Of a stretch of 64,000 nucleotides of DNA, positions 20,363 through 31,770 are shown in pieces (within the stretch, counting starts at the first letter, position 1; the number at the start of each line of letters is the position of its first letter). The translations under genes and the position numbers were made by a program. The notes under the pieces were generated by a model, which worked only from the letters and a program-made list of their open reading frames with translations, ran no database searches and was not told the origin of the DNA. Source of the stretch: Elephas maximus indicus (taxonomy: Eukaryota; Chordata; Mammalia; Proboscidea; Elephantidae); contig NC_064830.1 in NCBI RefSeq assembly GCF_024166365.1, forward strand, positions 85,554,721 through 85,618,720, given 5' to 3'.

Positions 20363-22220
20363 ATGTATAAAACTCAAGATAAATGGAATCATTGAGAAAT
20401 ACTTCTGAAAATAAAGTCTGTGAACTAAGAGATTATTCTCATGGTTTCACTCACCATGAAGCATAAAAAGACAATAAAAAGGAGAGAAATTAAATTGTAA
20501 GAGAAAAGAAATATGGAAGACAAATCTAGAAGCATCTGGAAGACGATTTAATCAGCATTTTTAAATTAGGGAGGCAGAATAATTTTAAACTTAGAATTTT
20601 ATTATCTGCTAAAATAGCATTGAAATGTAACCTTCTCCTGCTTTTTGTATCTGTGGTCTGTGAACTGGGGATTTCTTGCTGGTTTGTTGGAAAATCTGTT
20701 CTTCCATGTGTAGTAGCCTCCTTCAGTGCATATTTTAATTTATACTTTTCTCCCTCACCTTTTTTTTTTTGGTTAATCAGAAAGCCCAATCCATAGCCTT
20801 TTATATTTCAGAAACTGAACTCCTTGAAATATATATATATATATATTTTTAATTAGCGATTCTGAAACTATATGTACTGTAAGAATGAGAAAATAAGTAA
20901 ATATATTGTGGATAATAAGAACCCAACTCCTTGTTGCCAGAATGGTGATAATATGGAAAAAAGAAAAGGCTAGAATAAACCCAGTGGTGTAGGATTGGAA
21001 TTAAAGTTATAGTGTGAACTCGTGGTTTTAGATATGTATGGATATTGAAATAGATGTGTATGTGTGTATCAATACTTAAATACATACATGTATTCCTCAC
21101 TCTGTCTTCTGAGAGGGTGAGAAGCAATGGCATCCCAGTAACAATGAGCACACCTAGCCCCCATATCAGTTGTCTAAATACCATTCGCCGATAAAAAGAA
21201 CTAAGGCTCCTTGGAGGAATGGCAGATTCCAGGGAAGGGGCTGGGGAAGTACAAAGGAGTCAGAAATATCTTGTACCACAAAGCCAGGAAGTGCCCAAAT
21301 AACAGGGACATGTTAAAAGGACTCAGGTTTAAAGGGCTTCCACTGGACAAATTAGACAATTTGAGCAACAAAGGATATAATGACAGTAATATGATGTAAT
21401 CCATAGAACAAAATAAGAATCCATGGGTCTGTATAGGTTTAAAAAGGCATAAACCACCCAGTGCGTCAAGTCGCATATGGACAAATAAATAAATGTGAGA
21501 GAAGGGAAAGCTTTTGCCTGTAGTATAGTCCCAACTAATACATGTAGAAGCAATGAAGGAATTAGAAAATTTCCCCTTGGCTATCACCACAGTAATAATT
21601 GCTTCAAGTAAGAATGGATGCTAAATCTAGTTAGTAAATGTATGATGAAAAACAGGCCATTTACATAATTCTCAGAATATCTGTCCAAAAGAAATTTATT
21701 TTTATAAGAGGAAACATGGTAAATTTACAACGGAGAAGCCTGGTAGACATCACCTTTGCCTAATGATCAAAATTACCATCTCCAGGAAAGGGAAGAACTT
21801 GCCACATGTGCTTCCATGTGTAATGCTCTGAGAGAGACATAAGGTAACTTCTATAATATTCATGTAATAAATGCATAACCTAAATGTAATTATAAGGAAA
21901 CATCAGAGAAATGTAAACTTAGGGACATTCAACAGAAAACTCACCTCTACTCTTCTTTGTTATCTGTGTATTCTGGCTCTTATGAAAAAAAGTTTTAAGT
22001 TCTGCTTTTTCTATTCACTAAGTGTTTTAAATTGCTTAATACATGTTTCCAGAGATCTGAAATACAGAAACCTCCATTGATAGGAGTGGCTCCTTAGTAA
22101 CTGTTTTGATTTATTTCATGCTAACTGGTCTGTTTGTCTTCCTGTAACGTGTAGCGTTAACTTTGGTATCATAGCCTAAAAATGTAATGCTTTTCTTCCA
22201 TATTTTCAAGTTATTTTCTT
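20363..22220. other. No gene; old repeat likely
   Basis: Mostly AT-rich. A short (AT)n lies at 20828-20848. The part at 21180-21850 has the look of an old L1 or similar 3' UTR (AGGAAACATGGTAAATTTAC, CTGGTAGACATCACCTTTGC), but no family can be named with confidence. No coding frame is convincing. Confidence 0.4.
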
Positions 22221-22835
22221 AAAATCCTTTTCGTTTTCTCTCATATTATTTCCATACTCTCATTTCTAATTTTGAAAATTGATACTCTCCCTTTTATCTT
22301 AGATTAGTTGGTAATGGGTTATCTATTTTATTGTTCACTTATTAATTTATTCTATAGTTTTTCAGTTTTTAAATTATTCATATTCTGCTTTTATCTTTAT
22401 CCATTTATTTCTACTTTGGATTATTTTGTCATCCTCTAAATTCTTGAGTTGAATTTTTAAATCATCTATTTAACTTTTTTTTGTAATTAAATGGCTAAGG
22501 CTACCAATTTTTCTCTGAGTATAGATTTAGCTGAATCCTATAGATTCTTACTTATAGGTCTGTGACATATTTATAAATTCTTTATAATTTTGACCTGAGT
22601 TGTTTAAGATAGAGTTTTTTATTTTTCAGGTGGTTGTGTTTTTGTTGTTATTAATTCCTGTTTTACTATATTATAGTCAGAGTTTGGATATATACTGTCT
22701 AGTTTCTGTAACTGATAAAAGCTTGCTTTGTGACTTAATACAAAGACAATTAAAAAATATTCCATTGTCACTTTAGAGATAGGTACGTTCTCTGTTTTCA
22801 GGATATAGAATTTGATCTTCATTTTTATTTGCATC
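22221..22835 (-). mobile_element. Old L1 ORF2 fragment (endonuclease-RT linker region)
   Basis: Minus-strand L1 words: TGGCTAAGGCTACCAATTTT, TAGCTGAATCCTATAGATTC, TATATTATAGTCAGAGTTTG and GTGACTTAATACAAAGACAA. Heavily mutated. Confidence 0.65.
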
Positions 22836-22924
22836 TAAATTACTCTCCCGTACTCCTTATTTCCTTTCCTTGCATTATTTTTTCTCTTGGGTACCCTCTG
22901 ACATACAAAAATGTTTTACTTATT

Positions 22925-23065
22925 TATTGGTTTAATGTCTGCCTTTCTGCCCTGTAATGTAAGCTCCACAAGCATAAGGATTTGTTTCTGTTTTATTCAC
23001 TCCTATACCTTCAGCACCTAGAATAATGGCTGGCATGTAGTAGGTGCTTAATAAATATTTTTGAC
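22925..23065 (+). mobile_element. L2 3' end
   Basis: Matches the L2 terminal pattern: TGTAAGCTCCACAAGCATAA, CAGCACCTAGAATAATGGCT, GGCATGTAGTAGGTGCTTAA and TAAATATTTTTGACTGAATA. Confidence 0.8.
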
Positions 23066-23380
23066 TGAATATACATATTCATATCTATGGCTTTATAAGT
23101 TTAATTTCATTAATTGTACTATTTATAAACCTGTATCCATATTTATCTTTCATCTACTTGATCTCTCATGAGTCAAAAAAAAAAAAAAAAGTGCGGTTGT
23201 GTTTTTCTTTTTTTTCCTTGCAGTTTCTGCTGGAAGCATTTTGAGGGCATATTACTTGGTATATAAACATTTATGATGGTTAGATCTACATGTGAATTAT
23301 AACCTTTGTCGTTGTGATCATTAACTTTTTCTCTTTGCTTTTTTTAATACTTTTTTTGTTGTTGTTAACCTAATCTCGTA
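23066..23380. other. AT-rich sequence, no gene
   Basis: Contains an A16 run at 23176-23191. The words GAAGCATTTTGAGGGCATAT and AACTTTTTCTCTTTGC suggest decayed L1 but are not sufficient to call it. Confidence 0.35.
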
Positions 23381-23384
23381 ATTA

Positions 23385-23594
23385 GGAGCTCTGGTGGCAC
23401 AGTGGTTATGCACTCAGCTGCTAACCCAAAGGTTGGCAGTTCCAACTCACCAGCCACTCTGTGGGAGAAAGATGTGGCACTCTGCTTCTGTAAAAATCAC
23501 AGTCTTGGAAACCCTATGGGCCAGTTCTACTCTGTCCTATAGGGTCTCTAGGAGTTGGAATTGACTTGATGACAAAGGTTTGGTTTGGTTTTTA
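23385..23594 (+). mobile_element. AfroSINE (first of a pair at one target)
   Basis: Head GGAGCTCTGGTGGCACAGTG, core ATGGGCCAGTTCTACTCTGT, tail AAAGGTTTGGTTTGGTTTTT. A copy of the target word AATCTCGTAAT lies just left of it and AATCTCATAAT just right. Confidence 0.93.
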
Positions 23595-23603
23595 ATCTCA
23601 TAA

Positions 23604-23816
23604 TGGACTCCCTGGTGGTGCAAATGATTAACATGCTTGGCTGCTAACAAAAAGGTTGGAGGTGCCAGTCCACCCAGAGTTGCCTCAGAAGAAAGGCCAG
23701 GTAATCTGTTTCTGAAAAATCAGCCATTGAAAACCCTGTGGAACACAGTTCTACTCTGACACACATGGGGTTGCCATAAGTCAGAACTGACTCCATGGAA
23801 GCTGGAAAAAAAAAAA
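23604..23816 (+). mobile_element. AfroSINE, long subtype (second of the pair)
   Basis: Starts GGACTCCCTGGTGGTGCAAA and ends CATGGAAGCTGG plus an A-rich tail. AATCTCATAAT lies before it and AATCTCGTGAT after it. Confidence 0.92.
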
Positions 23817-25264
23817 AATCTCGTGATAACATGATTCATGCTTTCCTCTATGTATTTTTTTAGCACTCTAATTCATTGTCTATTCTTTTACTTCCAGACA
23901 ATAAGTTTTCTTAAGACTCTGTCCTCTTTTACCTTGTTACCCGTGGCATCTGAGAAAAAGTGGCTTCTGATAGCCATTACAGAATGATTTTCTATTTCTC
24001 TACTTGTCAAACTACCGTTTCACGTCCTGAAATGTTCCTCAGTATCTCAGGGAGAGTTCCTCTGTCCTTCTCTCCACTGCATACATTCATACTTTGTGTG
24101 TATTTCTATAATTGTCTTTATCAACTGCATCACACTGTATTTTGATTACTTCCTTAATAAAGCCGTTACATTCTCTGTATTGCGAACTTCCAGAGGCCAA
24201 GGATATTACGATAATCTGTATATTGACTTTTCCCCAGGGATCACCTCACTTTTCACCTTGTAATACATTTAAAGCAGGATTTGGTATTTTTTCATATTCC
24301 CTGGAAAAGAAAACACACTTTTCTAAGCATTTGTGAACAATGTAGATTATACTGAAGCTTTTGAAGGCAAGCCGTGTGAATGTTACTCAACGCTCCACAC
24401 AGCACACAACTTAAAACATATTTCTACAAGGTACTCCTAGCCTGTTTCTCCTGGGCTGAACCATCCAGTGTGGCAGGATTCCCTCACCTTCCCTGTTGAA
24501 GGTCAGAGACCTGCAATTCCAGTGAGTTCAGGAGACCATCTTAAAGCTTTCCACCCTCCCCTTCTGCTTTACCCAAGAAGGATCCATGTGTAGCTGAGAC
24601 ATGTCTGGTAGAGCCAAGGAAGACTTGAGGTTCAGCCAGGGATGACACAGAGTGAACTCAAGAGACAATAAGTGTAAAACATCTTGGCAGGTGCCAGAGA
24701 GAACAGACGAGGGTGAGCCTGGACCACCAACACTGGAACTATGTGAGTCCTTTGGGACACAGACATAATGGGGAGAGAGAAAATGTGGAATTGCCAAAGA
24801 TTAATCTGAACTGGCAAGAAAATCTTGACTTGAGGGAGTTTAGTTCACATTGACCTTCAAAAAAATGGAACTGAAAATAGAAATTAACCTGGTTATAAAA
24901 ATAAAGGAGGTTACACATATACATTTTGAAGTTTTGTAGTATGACAAAGGTGTGCCTACTGAACAGGAGATGTAGCACTGAACTTGAACTCAAAAGACCT
25001 GTGTTCTAGTTCTGCCTTTCTTTCTGATACTGGGGTGATTTAAGAGAAATCCCTTAACCATGCCATCTTAATCTCCTTGAGCTTAATAGGACCTTAAGGG
25101 ATTTTGCTGAGGATCCATAAAGCATGGAATGTAAAGTCTCTTGTAAGTACTATATACTGTGACAGGCCACGAAAGGGACAAATGTGACCCTCTTCAAAAA
25201 AAGTCGTACATTCTGACCCCAAATCTGAAGAAATTGGTAACTGAAGGACTTTTTGTTTGCAAAT
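23817..25264. other. Largely unassigned non-coding stretch
   Basis: The segment 24000-24230 has some L2-like texture. The rest (24350-25200) shows no repeat I recognise and no convincing coding frame. Possibly single copy. Confidence 0.4.
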
Positions 25265-25850
25265 TATCTTAGTTTCTTACTGCTGTGTAACAGAAATACC
25301 ACAGTTAATCCTAACCCATTGTTGTCAAGTGGATTCTGACTCATAGCGACCCTATAGGGCGAGTAGAACTGCCCCATAGAGTTTCCAAAGAGCGCCTGGT
25401 AGATTTGAACTGCTGGACTTTTGGTTAGCAGCCCTAGCACTTAATCACTATGCCACCAGGGTTTCCCACAAGTGGGTGGCCGTAACAAAAAGTAATTTAT
25501 TTTCTCGTAGTTTAGGAGGCTAGAAGTCTAAATTCAGGGCACTGGCTCTAGGGGAAGGCACTCTCTGTCCACTCTGCGGGAAAATCCTTGTCTCAGCTTC
25601 TCTAGCGTTCTTCTCAACATTCTTTGGAGATGTCCACGTGGTATCTATCTTTCCCGATTTGTGCTTACTTGCTTCTGTGCCTAATCTCCTTTTATATCTC
25701 AAAAGTGATTGGTTTAAGACACACCCTACACTGATATGGCCTCATTAACATAACAAAGAAAACCCTATTCTCAACTAGGATTACATCCACAGGTATAGGG
25801 GTTGGGATTCACAGCACATATTTTTGGGGGACATAATTCAATCCGTAACA
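25265..25850 (-). mobile_element. MaLR/MLT1-like solo LTR with nested SINE
   Basis: On the minus strand it starts TGTTACGGATTGAATTATGT and ends near the TTAGTTTCTTACTGCTGTGT complement. Shares GAGGCTAGAAGTCTAAATTC-type blocks with the LTRs at 2.7 and 41.2 kb. A SINE splits it at 25304-25465. Confidence 0.75.
25304..25465 (-). mobile_element. AfroSINE nested in an LTR
   Basis: Full-length copy. CCACA flanks it at 25299-25303 and 25466-25470, and the LTR word ACCACAAGTGGG is restored when it is removed. Confidence 0.92.
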
Positions 25851-26445
25851 GTGGATCTTTGACAGACTTCAAGACATTTGCAAGTCTGGATATAAAAAGC
25901 AGGAAAAAAATCTAACTTGCCTGATCTGAGCTAGAGAAAGACAGGAAGTGGTAGGACAGGAGGGGAAAAGTGGTGGTGGTGCGGGGCGGTGGGGTAGGTG
26001 CAGGACCCTTTTTCGGGGACAAGAATTAGTGGCTAACTCTTGCTTTTTCTCAGACTCTACATCCTCCTGTTTCAGTCCTGCGTGGCTTTATATCCTTGGA
26101 GGGCAAGAGAACATGCCCCTTAGCTTCTGACTCAGTGGTGTGTAGCCGAAAGGGCCTTGGTTTTTGATTCTCCCAGCCCAAGATTTGGAGATGCAGGAAC
26201 CTTTTTGCTCAAATGACTCCCTCTGCTGTGACTTTCAAAAGTCTATTTTTAAAACTCAAAAGCTAAGCACGGATGCTCTTCTTTCTCTTTGCACCTCTGT
26301 TTTAACAGCTCCACCTGAGGGCCTGGGTATGGAAAGTTTTGCTACTCCTTAAATGCGGTAGGTGGTCATGGGGAGTTGGAGATACTGAAGAAAGAAGCAT
26401 AGATTAAAATTAGAAATTATTACCCAAAATTTACCGTGTGATGTA
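25851..26445. other. No gene or clear repeat
   Basis: A G-rich patch at 25965-26000 stands out. No family or protein was recognised. Confidence 0.4.
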
Positions 26446-26655
26446 GGCCTTGGTGTTACAGTGGTTAAGCACTTGGCTACTAACCAAAAGGTTGGCTGTT
26501 CAAAGCTACCAGCCGCTCTGCAGGAGAAAAACGTGGCAGTCTGCTTCAGTAAAGATTTACAGCTTTGGAAACCATATGGGGCAGCTCTACTCTGTCCTAC
26601 AGAGTCGCTGTGAGTTGAAATCTACAGGAGGGCAATTTTTTTTTTTTTTTTTTGC
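26446..26655 (+). mobile_element. AfroSINE, long subtype
   Basis: Head TTGGTGTTACAGTGGTTAAG, extra block AAACGTGGCAGTCTGCTTCA, core GGGGCAGCTCTACTCTGTCC, then a T19 run at the end. A poly-T end is unusual for this family, whose tail is normally G/T mixed. Confidence 0.9.
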
Positions 26656-27345
26656 TTTCCCTTCACTTCTGCCTACTACCAAAAGCCACAGAACCCTTTA
26701 CATACCCATCCAGGGAATTACATATGGTCCTGTAGGTAGACCCTCAGGGCTGGGCAGAAGGGACCATGTAAAAGAGTCTTGGTTGAAAAAGTGAAGGACA
26801 ATTCATGGATTTTTTTATCCTGAATTTGGCATTTAAAATTTGTGTGTCTTTGAGCAAATCACCCATCCTCTTTGTGTTTCAGTTTAACTGGAGTGGGGTT
26901 AGAAGATTTTGATTCTCATCCTGGTTTTGCCATGCCTTGGCTAATGAGACTAAGTGCAAGTTTAAATATCTCCCTAATGCTCAATACTCTCACCTGCAAA
27001 ATGGGCTAACAATGATCATGTGACTTACACCAAAAGTGTTTACTGAAGATGAAATGAGCAAGATGGTGAATATTTGAGTCCTTTAAAAAGTGTGTGTGTG
27101 GAAATTGTTGAATTAGTGTGTGTACTGCTATGTATATTCTCAACAATAAGAAAATACATTATAAAAATGTAATATATTCATGGAAGTGGATGTATTAAGA
27201 ATTGGGAAATATCTTTCCCACCTATCCTATCCTTCAGGTGCTTCCTGAGACAGGCAACCTTAACGGCAAAGAAGATGGGGACGTTCTATAGTAACTCTGG
27301 TATCTGCCCTCTGCTGGGACAGTAAAATCTTGTTCTTTCAGGTAG
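26656..27345. other. Unassigned non-coding stretch
   Basis: The part at 26810-27060 has MIR-like words (CTTTGAGCAAATCACCCATC, ACCTGCAAAATGGGCTAACA), so a decayed plus-strand MIR is likely there. The rest shows nothing. Confidence 0.45.
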
Positions 27346-27531
27346 TGGGGCCTTGGTGGCACAGCGGTTAAGGGCTATGGCGTGTGATGGCTACTAAGCA
27401 AAAAATGTTGGCAGTTCAAATCCACTGGCCACTCCTTGGAACCCTATGGGATAGGTCTGCTCTGTCCTACAGCGTCGCTGTGAGTCGGAATCGACTTTAT
27501 TGCAAGGAGTTTGGTTTTTGGTTTGGTTCCG
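27346..27531 (+). mobile_element. AfroSINE with a head expansion
   Basis: Head GGCCTTGGTGGCACAGCGGT. An extra stretch 'ggcgtgtgatggctactaag' sits between the A and B boxes. Tail GGAGTTTGGTTTTTGGTTTG. Confidence 0.9.
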
Positions 27532-27769
27532 GTAATATCTGTGGGTGCTAATAAAAAAAGTAACAGCAGAGGGCAGTCTCTGCCCAGAAATAGCAGTTCC
27601 TCCCTGTAGGCTCCAGCAAGCTCCGAGAATGGAGCCAGCGATGGAGGATTATGATAAAATGCACGTAGAGTCTATTCCTATTGGAATCGGAGAGTGCAGC
27701 TCAGAATTGCTGTTTGCTTTTGCTTTATGTATTTCTTTGAAACCTACACACACACTCGGTAAAAAATAA

Positions 27770-27992
27770 GATTAAAACTCTACAAAAGTCCCCTTAGTGG
27801 CCCACGGGGTCCTCCACTATCCGGCCTCCCTCGTAACTGTCTGACTTTAGATTCTGTACTCTTCTTTTCCCCTTGCTGTTCCATCTCTCTGAAGCACTCT
27901 TCCTCCGGAAATCAATGATATTTCCTTACCTCCTTCAGATCTTTGCTCAACTATTACCTGACTTCCCGTTTAAAATTGTGACCCTTCTCAAC
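27770..27992 (+). mobile_element. L2 fragment
   Basis: L2-type text: CCACTATCCGGCCTCCCTCG, CCTTGCTGTTCCATCTCTCT, CCTTCAGATCTTTGCTCAAC. Continues into a 5'-truncated SINE. Confidence 0.7.
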
Positions 27993-28104
27993 AGGTCAGC
28001 AGTTCGAATCCACCAGGCGCTCCTTGGAAACCGTATGGGGCAGTTCTGCTCTGTCCTATAGGGTCGCTATGAGTTGAAATTGACTCGACAGGAGCGGGTT
28101 TTAG
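27993..28104 (+). mobile_element. AfroSINE, 5' truncated
   Basis: Begins at the B box (AGGTCAGCAGTTCGAATCCA) and ends GACTCGACAGGAGCGGGTTT. The core is close to consensus. Confidence 0.9.
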
Positions 28105-28126
28105 AACAATCCTAGTACATACTCAC

Positions 28127-28334
28127 CAGTTGCCATTCAGTTGATCACGATTGCGACTCATGGTGACCCTGTGTGTGTCAGAGTAGGATGGAATGCTCTA
28201 CAGGGTTTTCATGGCTGTGATTTTTTGGAAGCAAATCATCAGGCCTGTCTTCCAAGGTGCATCTGGGCGTGTTTGAACCACTAACCTTTTGGTTAGTAGG
28301 TGAGCACTTAACCGTTTGCTTCACTCAGGGAATA
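28127..28334 (-). mobile_element. AfroSINE, long subtype
   Basis: Plus strand AGTTGCCATTCAGTTGATCA at the 3' end, block GGCTGTGATTTTTTGGAAGC, head GAGCACTTAACCGTTTGC. Confidence 0.88.
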
Positions 28335-28338
28335 TAGT

Positions 28339-28518
28339 TGTTGTTGTATGCCATCAACATATATGCACAGAGTAGAATTGCCCCATAGGGTACCCCAAGT
28401 TGAAATCTTTATGAGAGCAGATTGCCAGGTCTTTTCTCCTGCAGAGTGGCTGGTGGATTCGAAACACCAGCCTTTTGGTTAGTAGCTGAGTGCTTAACCG
28501 TTGCACCACCAGGGCTAC
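28339..28518 (-). mobile_element. AfroSINE, long subtype, BovB-like tail
   Basis: Starts TTGTTGTTGTATGCCATCAA (complement of the tail), block TTTATGAGAGCAGATTGCCA, head GTGCTTAACCGTTGCACCAC. It lies back to back with the preceding SINE in the same direction. Confidence 0.88.
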
Positions 28519-28599
28519 TTCCAGGGACTACTAGTAGGGACTTAATAAACGTCTATTGAATGAAGCTACATCCTCGTTCTGCTTATGAAAGGCACTGAC

Positions 28600-28935
28600 C
28601 CCTCTGAGACTATGATAAATTAGCATCTTTTATTAACTCATGATTCTGCAATTTGGCAATTTGGGCTGGGCTCTGATGAGTGGTTTTTCTAGCCTAGGCT
28701 GGGCTTGGTTGTTCTTAGCTGGGCTTGCTCATATGTGTGTGTTCAGCTGCCAGGTTGGCAGTTTTCCTCCATGTGACCTCTCATCTTCCAGCAGGCTGGC
28801 TTGGGCTCATTCAAATGGTCTCAGGCTTCCAAGCCCAGCAAGAGAGGCACTTCCAATGTACAAGTGCTTTGAAAGCCTCTGCTTGCGTCACGCTTGCTAC
28901 TTTATACTGTCCTAAGCAGGTTACGTGACTCACCT
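28600..28935 (-). mobile_element. Old MaLR/LTR-like repeat
   Basis: Minus-strand pattern with TTGGGCTGGGCTCTGATGAG, CATGTGACCTCTCATCTTCC, CCAGCAGGCTGGCTTGGGCT and AAAGCCTCTGCTTGCGTCAC. A related segment lies at 51930-52265. The family name is uncertain. Confidence 0.5.
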
Positions 28936-29107
28936 AGATTCTTAAGGGGAGGACCTGAAAAGTTATGTTGAAAAGAGAAATGCATATAGGAATCAGAAGA
29001 ATTTCTGGCCATTTTTGTAACTATCACAATAAATATAATTCAATTGGCCTTTATAAAGATAACAAAATCCCACCAATGGCATATTAAGGTGCCTATTTTT
29101 CCACCCT

Positions 29108-29512
29108 CTGAATAAGGAAGACTGAAGAAGAATTGATGCCTTTGAATTGTGGTGTTGGCGAAGGATATTAAATATACCATGGACTGCCAAAAGAACGAAC
29201 AAATCTGTCTTGGAGGTAGTGCGACCAGAATTCTCCTCAGAGGCAAGGATGGCAAGACTGCGTCTTACATACTTTGGACATGTTGTCAGGAGGGATGAGT
29301 CCCTGGAGAAGGACATCATGCTTGGCAGAGTACAGGGTCAGTGGAAAAGAGGAAGACCCTCAACGAGGTGGATTGACACAGGGGCTGCAACAATGAGCTC
29401 AAGTATAACAATGATCGTAAGGATGACGCAGGACCGGGCAGTGTTTCGTTCTGTTGTGCGTAGGGTCACTATGAGCCGGAACTGACTCGATGACACCTAC
29501 AACAACAACAAA
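29108..29512 (+). mobile_element. BovB-type RTE 3' end
   Basis: Covers the last part of the RTE ORF (a 112-codon remnant frame at 29147-29485) and the 3' end CGATGACACCTACAACAACAAC. Landmarks: GAAGAATTGATGCCTTTGAA, TACTTTGGACATGTTGTCAG, AAGAGGAAGACCCTCAACGA. Confidence 0.93.
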
Positions 29513-29562
29513 AATGGAATCTATCATATTTTTTTTAATCTTCACTAATCAGATTTTTTTTT

Positions 29563-31283
29563 AATCAGATAGGCCTAATACATGTCAGAAGAAAAAATTT
29601 AAGCCTCGAGTTGCAATACTGAAGGATCCTACAGAGAAAATACTAAATGGCACAGGAAGCATCAAAAGAAGATGGTAGAAATACACATAATCACTGTACC
29701 AAAAAGAATTGATCAATATTCAACTACTTAAGGAGGTAGCATATGATCAAGAATGATGGTACTGGAGGAAGAGGTCCAAGCTGGTCTGAAGGCACCGGTG
29801 AAAAACAGGGCCCCAGGAATTGACAGAAGACCAACTGAGAGGCTTCAGCAATGGATACAGTGCTGGAAAAGCTCACTTGTCTATGCCAAGAAATTTGGAA
29901 GACAGCTCCCTGGCCAAGAGACTAGAAGAGATCCACATTTGTGCCCAATCCAAAGAAAGGTGATCCAACAGAATGCAGAAATTATTGAACAATATCATTA
30001 ATATCACACACAAGTAAAATTTTGCTGAAGATAATTCAAAAGCAGTTGTAGCAGTACATTAACAGAAAATTGTTGGAATTTCAGGCCATATTCAGAAGAG
30101 GACCCAGAGAAAGGGATATCGTTGCTGATGTCAGATGGACCCTGGCTGAAAGCAGAGAATACCAACAAGATGTTTACCTGTGTTTTATTGATTATTTAAA
30201 GGCATTGGACTGTGTGAATCATAACAAACTATGGATAACATTGTGAAGAATGGGAATTTCAGAACACTTAGTTGTGCTCATGTGGAACCTGAACTTAGAC
30301 CAAGAGGCAGTCGTTTGAACAGAACAAGGGGATACTGTGTGTTTTAAAGTCAGGAAAGGTGTGCATCAGGGGTGTATCCTTTCACCACACTTCCTCGATC
30401 TGTATGCTAAGCAAATAATTTGAGAAGCTGGACTATGTGAAGAAGAATGGGGCATCAGGATTGGAGGAAGACTCATTAACAGCTTGTGTTACGCAGATGA
30501 CACAACCTTGCTTGCTGAAAGTGAAGAGGACTTGAAGCACTTACTGATGAAAATAAAAAATCACAGCTTCGGTGTGGATTACACCTCGACATAAATAAAA
30601 CAAAAATCCTCACAACTGGACCGATAAACAACATCATTATAAATGGAGAAAAGATTGAAGTTGTCAAGGATTTCATTTTACTTGGATTCACAATCAATAC
30701 CCATGGAAGCAGCAGTCAAGAAATCAAAACGACACATTGCATTGGGCAAATCTGCTGCAAAAGATCTCTTTAAAGTGTTAAAAAGCAAAGATGTCACTTT
30801 GAGGACTAAGGTGCGCCTAACCCAAACCATGGTGTTTTCAGTCACCTCGTATGGGTGTGAAAGCTGGAAGATGAATAAGGAAAACCAAAAAAGAATCGAT
30901 GCCTTTGAATTATGGTGTTGAAGAATATTGAATATACCATGGACTGCTAGAAGAATGAATAAGTCTGTCTTGGAAGAAGTACAGCCAGAATGCTCATTAG
31001 AAGTGAGGATGGCAAGACTGTGTCTCACATACTTTGGACATGTTATCAGGAGGAACCAGCTCCTGGAGAAGGACATCATGCTTGGTAGAGCAGAGGGTCA
31101 GCGAAAAAGAGGAAGACCCTCAATGAGATGGATTGACAGAGAGGCTGCAACAATGGGCTCCAGCATAACAATTGTGAGAATGGCTCAGCACCAGGCAGTG
31201 TTTCGTTCTGTTTTAGGCTGCTATGAATTGGAACTGACTTGATGACACCTAACAACAGCAATAACAACAACAACAATCAGATA
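29563..31283 (+). mobile_element. BovB-type RTE, 5' truncated, 9-bp duplication
   Basis: The element is 29572-31274, flanked by AATCAGATA at 29563-29571 and 31275-31283. It holds most of the RT region: CFIDYLKALDCVNHNKLW is readable near 30180-30235 and the catalytic CYADD box at 30487-30501. The C-terminal part and the tail (CCTAACAACAGCAATAACAA) follow. Stops and frameshifts are scattered through it and the endonuclease is absent, so it is dead. BovB uses its own endonuclease and RT to insert; this copy shows standard 5' truncation. Confidence 0.95.
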
Positions 31284-31349
31284 AACAGTGTCTTATTTGC
31301 TCAGAAAATTTAAAAGACATTCATTCACAAGCTGAGCAGCTGGTATGAG

Positions 31350-31770
31350 GCACAACCTCATGGCAAAATGCAGGCTCTTACCTGGCTTGCAGTGCCTTCT
31401 TACTGTGGACAGGGTGAAAAGGCCTGCCCTTGAATCTGGACTTGGCCCTTTGACTTGCTTTGGCCATTGGGATATTAGCAGATGTGCTACAAGCAGAGGC
31501 TTGCAATAAGCTTTTACATTGGTGCTTGCTGACTCTTGTACCTCTGCCACCACCATAAGAACATGCTCAGATTAGTATGCTGGGGAATGAGAGCCACGTG
31601 GAGGATAGCTGAATCAGTCCGGTTCCTCAGCAGAGACCAGTCTCAATCAGGTCACAGCCAACCAATACCCAGACGTAAGAATATGTCCAACCGAGATCAA
31701 CAAAGCTACCTTGCCGACTCTGAGCTGACCCCAGATGTGTGCATTAATTGCCACATCTTGCTGGTCTCCC
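31350..31770 (+). mobile_element. Old LTR-like repeat, unclassified
   Basis: Text such as TGGACTTGGCCCTTTGACTT, GCTTTGGCCATTGGGATATT and GAGAGCCACGTGGAGGATAG resembles old mammalian LTR-type repeats. Boundaries are uncertain. Confidence 0.45.

Noticed and set aside
29147..31242. Frames of 82-112 codons resembling a reverse-transcriptase tail
   Set aside because: These are remnants of BovB ORF2, each cut by stops and frameshifts, not host genes.
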